Both the position numbers and the translations under genes were made by a program. The notes under the pieces were generated by a model, which was not told where the DNA came from, ran no database searches, and worked only from the letters and a program-made list of their open reading frames with translations. From Calycina herbarum (taxonomy: Eukaryota > Ascomycota > Leotiomycetes > Helotiales > Pezizellaceae): a stretch of 64,000 bases of DNA. Positions 59,701 through 64,000 of the stretch are shown here, in pieces (position 1 is the first letter of the stretch; the number at the start of each line of letters is the position of its first letter). The DNA lies in assembly GCA_001414485.1 (NCBI GenBank), contig LLEY01000001.1, positions 372,001 to 436,000 on the forward strand, in the 5' to 3' direction.

Positions 59701-62356
59701 TTCCTATTTTAATAATATCGAATTATATATCTAAGTAGTATCTTTCGATATTAATCTCTATTAGAATAGTTTACTAATTAATAATTCTATTTTAATATAT
59801 AATATCTATTCTATTAACTACTCCTAATTAATATAGTCTTATCTCTTTAATTAGAACGTTTAGCTTCTCTCAAGCTATTAGAGAGATAAAGTTGCTTATT
59901 ACTCCTAAGTCTATTATAACTTATAACTTTTTTCCTTTTACTTCTATAGTTATTATTAACTATCTTTCTCTTAAAGTAGCGTCTAACTTTACTTTAATAT
60001 ATTAAACTTCGAAAGATTAATTTTCTCAATTATACTTTTTTCTTTCTTTATTCTTATACTATAGAAAGAACCTTACTCTTTCCTTATTAGCATATACTAC
60101 CTTATATACTAATCTATATTCTACGATTCTTATAGTTTTAGGAATTTCTTTTATAAATTACTTTAGTATTTATCTATAGTTATATTAGATCTATTTATAA
60201 CTAGTTTCTAAAATGGTTTCTATAAACTATAGTTCTTCTATATATAGATAATCTAAAGTAGCCTCTAGTATACTTATCTCTAGTTTTATATAGTAAACTT
60301 TAAATATATAATCCCTTAAATTCTTTTCTTTAATAGCCCTAATCTAGGACTAAGGAAAGAATACTACTCCTTCTTCATCTGATAATACTACTTCATATAT
60401 CTAATAATATTCTACTATTCTAGTAAGCTCTAGTAATATTCCTTTAAATCGCTTCTATAATAACTAGTCTAAAGTCAGACTTGGTTTATATCATATCTAT
60501 CATACTATTATTTCCTAAACTGTTTCTATAAACTATAGTTCTCTTACTAATAGATAGTATATTTCTTCTAGTTCTATCTTAGCCTATCTAGTTATATTAA
60601 ATTCCCTTTACTCTTAGAATAATATACTAAATAGTTATTATAAGTTATATTTTCTTAGTACTAACCTATTATTTCTAATTAACATAACTACAATATATCG
60701 CTTAAATTCCTCTAGTATAACATTTTTAGACAGTATCCTAAGGAAAGGAGTTTTAATTCGTTCTTTAAATCCTATTAGAACTTGCTATGTCTACGTACTG
60801 ATTTTATCTAATATATTATATATTTTCTATACATCCTCTACTTTAGAGTAGCTAGGTTTTTCAATCGGTTAGCGTTTCCGTTCTAGTTCCTTTTCTTTAA
60901 TAGTTTTTCGTCTAGTGATTAGGCTAACTAGAGTTATTATTTTAGGGTTATTACTTATAACTGTATACGTTATTAAGATAGTTAGGTTAACCCTTTATAT
61001 TATATAAGGACTCTAGAAATCTAGTTTCTAATTATCGATATATACCTATTGATTTCCTTATTTAAAAGTTTTAAGGAAAGCCTAAGTTTCTCTAGCTTCT
61101 AGGTCTTTATTCTTTATTTCTCCTTTTAAACTAGAAAATAAACTTAATATCTCTAAAGAACTAGTCGATAGTAGTAATTTATATTCTACTTAAAGAGGTT
61201 ACTTAGATTCTATTACTAATTATATATTATAATATTCCTTAAGAAGTAGATCTCTATTATTATTAGTATCTTATACTTTATTAATTCCTTTAATATCTTT
61301 AATCTAGGTTCTATATCCTCATACTTTAAGCTCCTTATCTATAAGTTTAATACGATTGATTAAAGCTACCTATTATTAAATAGTAGTATTAATTTATTTC
61401 TTTCTCTTAGAATCTTTCTTCTTACTATACTTATTTACTCTATAGCCTAGTTAGCTATAATTATAATATAAGTTCTACTTACGTTAATGATTTCGTTCTT
61501 CCTAGGAAAGTCCTCCTTTCTTTAGAAAGGTTTTCTTTTATATAGTATTTGCCTCTTTACTATACTTGCTAGTATAAGAGTGCTTCTACTTTCCTAACCC
61601 TTTACTCTTTTCCCTATATCTAGAGTTACTCTTCTTAAATTTATATAGGCGGTTGTCTAGCTAGACAACTTCTTTAATTATACTTATAATAGTTAAGAAC
61701 TATATATTCTACTTAGCTATTTTCTTATAAATATATATCTTTAATCCTCTATAAAAGAGTTTTATAAGAGTAATCGCGTCCTATCCCGACTTTGTTCTAT
61801 AATGTTAAAACTTATTAGTATAATCTATTACTAATCTAGTCTAGTATAATTCTAAAAGCTTATATATAGCTATTCGGATTATATCGAAGTTTTTAAAGAC
61901 TTTCCTAATAGTTGTCTTAAATCCTTTCTAAGATTTAAATATAACCTTAGTTAATTCTATCTTTCTATCTTTATCCTTATTTTCAAAGAAGTCCTCTAAG
62001 TATAGCTAAGCCTATTCTAATACTAATCCCCTAAGATAGAAGATAGTAAAGATGGTTTACGAATTATAATTATCTTTAAACTTATTAGAGTTGAAGTTAA
62101 AGTAGATGTCTATTTAGAGAAGGAATAAGTCGAGTTCCTTTTGCTTCCTATAATACGTATCTAGTATCTTAACTTTAATAGACTTAAGTGTTTTAACCTT
62201 ATAGGGCTCGGGGGCGTCTAGTATACTAACATTGTCGTCGTTCCTAGTTGACTATATACTAGTAGGTGTTCTTCTAGTCGTACTTCTAGATGTTCCTATA
62301 ACGTTGACTCGACTAGTATTCGGGCTAGCTGCTGTGGTAGAGGTTGCTAGGGCTAT
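56630..62356 (-). pseudogene. Gag-Pol of element 2, RIP-mutated, start codon lost
   Basis: The likely start is ATA at 62356 (from ATG), reading ALATSTTAASPNTSRV. Gag continues with TLKSIKVKILDTYYRK and FLLQIDIYFNFNS, unlike the gag of element 1. A zinc-knuckle remnant YYNYSQLGYRVNKY-like has lost all its cysteines. The reverse transcriptase YLDN is at 58,918, in phase with the start, 1,146 codons on (963 in element 1), so this Gag region is longer. Integrase and a chromodomain remnant (near 56,800) precede the stop at 56630. Many TAG and TAA codons are present. Confidence 0.75.
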
Positions 62357-62387
62357 AGCGACTGCACTTCTAAGTAGGTGCTTAAAG
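62357..62387 (-). promoter_or_regulatory. Leader of element 2 with candidate primer-binding site
   Basis: Between the 5' LTR and the gag start. It contains ACTTCTAAGTA on the plus strand (62366-62376), complementary to TACTTAGAAGT within the LTR (62465-62475), as in element 1. The sequence next to the LTR, CTTTAAGCACCTACTTAGAA, is the same in both elements. Confidence 0.45.
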
Positions 62388-62810
62388 TATAACAAAACTT
62401 AAACGATATAACTAAGTCTTAGAGGTTAGTATATAAGTAAGAAGTATAGATACGCCGGGTTGTTTACTTAGAAGTGAACTCGTTACTTATATTAAAGATA
62501 TTAAATAAGATAATAAGATTAATAACTAAAATTAAGTACGAAGCTCTTATCTAGATAGTAGACGTGCTAGTATATATAGAACCTTCGTTTCTCCTAGGTA
62601 GCTAACTCGCTTGTCGAGCTAGCGATCTAACGAGCTGGTTCGCTTAGCGATCCAGCGGTCCCTTTCGTCACGTGATTATTATAATAAAATCCTTGAATCG
62701 CTTAGCTAACCTAACCGATCCCTATCTATTATAAGAGTATTCCGATAGTACTTAACCTGTTAGAACGCTGCCTAGTCTTTACTTATCACGTATGTACGTG
62801 ATTTGTAACA
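62388..62810 (-). repeat. 5' LTR of element 2
   Basis: 423 bp, same length as the partner at 55582-56004. The gag-proximal end reads TATAACA on the plus strand, where the partner has TGTAACG. The outer end is TTTGTAACA, directly followed by the GCAAC duplication. Confidence 0.88.
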
Positions 62811-62815
62811 GCAAC

Positions 62816-63080
62816 CTCTGCCTCTTGCTATTCTTTTTCCTTTCTCTCTTTCTCCTCTTTCTCTTTCTTTTCTACCTCCTTAGTAGCGTCGAGTTCGTCG
62901 AGAAAGCGAAGACCTTAATAGGATATTTTACGCTGCCTTTCTTTTAGAAAGGCCTTCTACTTTCGTAACCGTAGAATCCTCGCCATCGCCTCCTCCTCCT
63001 CTCTCTCTAGCTTCTCCTCTTGTTTTTCAATAGAGGCTTAGTCGCTGGTATAGGGAACGTTCTTCTCCTAAGCATCGTCG
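62816..63080 (-). pseudogene. Antisense frame of element 1, 5' part
   Basis: On the minus strand: EKQEEKLEREEEEAMARILR, LRK, a stop, KAFLKERQRKISY, a stop, then GLRFLDELDATKEVEKKEKE and further K/E-rich sequence ending QEAEV at the insertion site. Removing element 2 and one GCAAC copy joins it to AYLAALL at 55,581. The charged coiled coil and the LDELD motif match element 2's SFKELD. A start codon was not identified. Confidence 0.55.
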
Positions 63081-63355
63081 GTCCTATTATATTTTAGCTT
63101 CGACTAAACGTATTTAGAATATTAAGAAGATTAGAAGGAATCTATAAAACATCTACGCTTTTAGAAAGCGTAGTAAGAGCATAGTAATATTTCGTTATAA
63201 ACTATTTTAATACTTTTTATAAGAAGTATATATTCTTCTTTCTTCTTTTATATAAGGTAGGATATAATAGAAAGGAAAGGATGCCGCTAGTACCTTAACC
63301 GAGTTCCTTAGCTTATACTTAAGCGTGAGGACACGCTAGGCTAAGAAGGGGATAG
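63081..63355. other. Element 1 sequence between antisense frame and 3' LTR
   Basis: AT-rich and poorly conserved. It probably includes the 5' flank or N-terminal codons of the antisense frame, but I could not define them. The last 30 bases before the LTR are G/A-rich (CTAAGAAGGGGATAG), a plausible polypurine tract, and the same motif borders the 3' LTR of element 2. Confidence 0.4.
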
Positions 63356-63802
63356 TATTATAAATCACGTTATACGTGGTAAGTAGTCTAGACGGCGCTC
63401 TAATAGGATAAGGCACGATATCTAGGAAATAGAAGGTAGTATAAGAGGGAATTAGTAATACGAAAGGTATTTAAGTATTCTAGGATCTTACTATTAGATA
63501 ACTGTTAGAGGTTATATAATAGATCCCGTTAGATCCTATAGAGGATCTAGAGGGATCTAGGGATCTAGGCTAGTATAGGGATCTAGGTGATATAAAAGGT
63601 TCTATATATACTAGCACGTCTGCTACCTAGATAGAAGCTTCGTGCTTAACTTTAGTTATTAATCTTATTATCTTATTTAATATCTTTAATATAAGTAACG
63701 AGTTTACTTCTAAGTAAACAACCTAGCGTATTTATACTTCTTACTATATACCAACCTTCGAGACTTAGTCATCTTCGTTTAGTTCGTTTGAGTTTCGTTA
63801 TA
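63356..63802 (+). repeat. 3' LTR of element 1
   Basis: 447 bp, starting TATTATAAATCACG and ending TTTCGTTATA, followed by the GACTA duplication. More heavily transition-mutated at its outer end than the 5' LTR. Confidence 0.88.
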
Positions 63803-64000
63803 GACTAGTAGTATATTTATTAAAGTGTTTTAGCTATTCTAGACCTGTCTCGTTATTTATTTATCTATTACTTATTAGTTTAATAACCTAGTTATATAGG
63901 AGGCCGCTGTTTATATACTAATTCGTAAGATGATTCTTCCCTTAGACGACTAAAAATAGAGGGATATCCTAACCCTTGTTATTAATATAAGCAATTGCTA
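63803..64000 (-). mobile_element. pogo/Fot1-type DDE transposon, internal part
   Basis: On the minus strand the frame reads (with RIP stops) NNETGLE, a stop, LKHFNKYTTSRI and, after removing element 1 and one copy of GACTA, continues without a frame change into KGLYRILVLDRYKS at 49,837. LKHFNKYT matches the LKHF(D/N)KHT motif that precedes the second catalytic aspartate in Fot1/pogo transposases. The N-terminal part extends beyond the window. Confidence 0.75.

Larger units (their letters stand above)
55582..62810 (-). mobile_element. Ty3/gypsy chromovirus element 2, nested in element 1
   Basis: 7,229 bp on the minus strand. LTRs at 55582-56004 and 62388-62810 are both 423 bp. The 5 bp target duplication GCAAC is at 55577-55581 and 62811-62815. 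It contains a gag-pol frame on the minus strand and a plus-strand antisense frame next to its 3' LTR. It inserted into the antisense frame of element 1. RIP-like stops are frequent. Confidence 0.9.
49838..63802 (+). mobile_element. Ty3/gypsy chromovirus element 1, itself carrying element 2
   Basis: LTRs at 49838-50284 and 63356-63802 are both 447 bp. The 5 bp target duplication GACTA lies at 49833-49837 and 63803-63807. Without the nested element and its target duplication the element is 6,731 bp. Internal order: 5' LTR, leader, fused gag-pol, an opposite-strand open frame, 3' LTR. Transitions of C to T and G to A between the two LTRs, such as TGTTAC against TATTAT at their first bases, and abundant TAG/TAA codons indicate RIP. 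The element is clearly inactive. Confidence 0.9.

Noticed and set aside
1..64000. CRISPR arrays, operons, tRNA or rRNA genes
   Set aside because: I looked for spaced direct repeats with unique spacers, and for tRNA box A/B patterns and rRNA sequence, and found none. The genes are eukaryotic and spliced.

Overview
The window is nuclear DNA of a filamentous ascomycete (Pezizomycotina). The evidence is short introns (about 43-150 bp) with GTAAGT-like donors and CTAAC-type branch points, a typical fungal single-copy gene set, and a 15 kb AT-rich block of transposons that look mutated by RIP (repeat-induced point mutation). A Leotiomycetes/Helotiales-like organism is my guess; the sequence does not prove it.

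Bases 1-48,200 are gene-bearing. In order they hold: a fragmented F-box/ankyrin gene (minus); vid27 (plus); a SAP1/YTA6-like MIT-AAA ATPase (minus); a mitoferrin-type iron carrier with eight exons (minus); a secreted or membrane-anchored orphan protein (plus); a divergent atg9 (minus) and cog6 (plus) pair; a six-cysteine small secreted protein (minus); a four-helix membrane protein (plus); a decayed repeat-rich gene and an orphan with an internal duplication (plus); aur1, the inositol phosphorylceramide synthase (plus); a CaMKI-like kinase (minus); a decayed gene with a hairpin element in it (minus); a single-span membrane protein (plus); the 3' end of a zinc-binding protein (plus); and a kinase with an altered DFG motif (minus). 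Several genes act in the endomembrane system: Atg9 vesicle traffic, COG tethering at the Golgi, sphingolipid synthesis and Vid27.

Small non-coding elements lie between the genes. The clearest is a 307 bp hAT-type MITE at 37,868-38,174 with an 11 bp terminal inverted repeat and a perfect 8 bp target duplication. There is also a 102 bp snapback hairpin at 41,510-41,611, and a family of short palindromic repeats at 15.6 kb and 38.2 kb.

Bases about 48,860-64,000 form a three-level nest. A pogo/Fot1-type DDE transposase on the minus strand is split by Ty3/gypsy element 1 (49,838-63,802, plus strand, 447 bp LTRs, target duplication GACTA). Element 1 is itself split by Ty3/gypsy element 2 (55,582-62,810, minus strand, 423 bp LTRs, target duplication GCAAC). 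Removing element 1 and one GACTA copy rejoins the transposase reading frame across the gap. Both gypsy elements carry a fused gag-pol frame with a C-terminal chromodomain. Both also carry a related lysine/glutamate-rich open frame on the opposite strand between pol and the 3' LTR, overlapping the pol end. That antisense frame is the least expected thing in the window. Coding regions in this block are riddled with stops, as expected after RIP.
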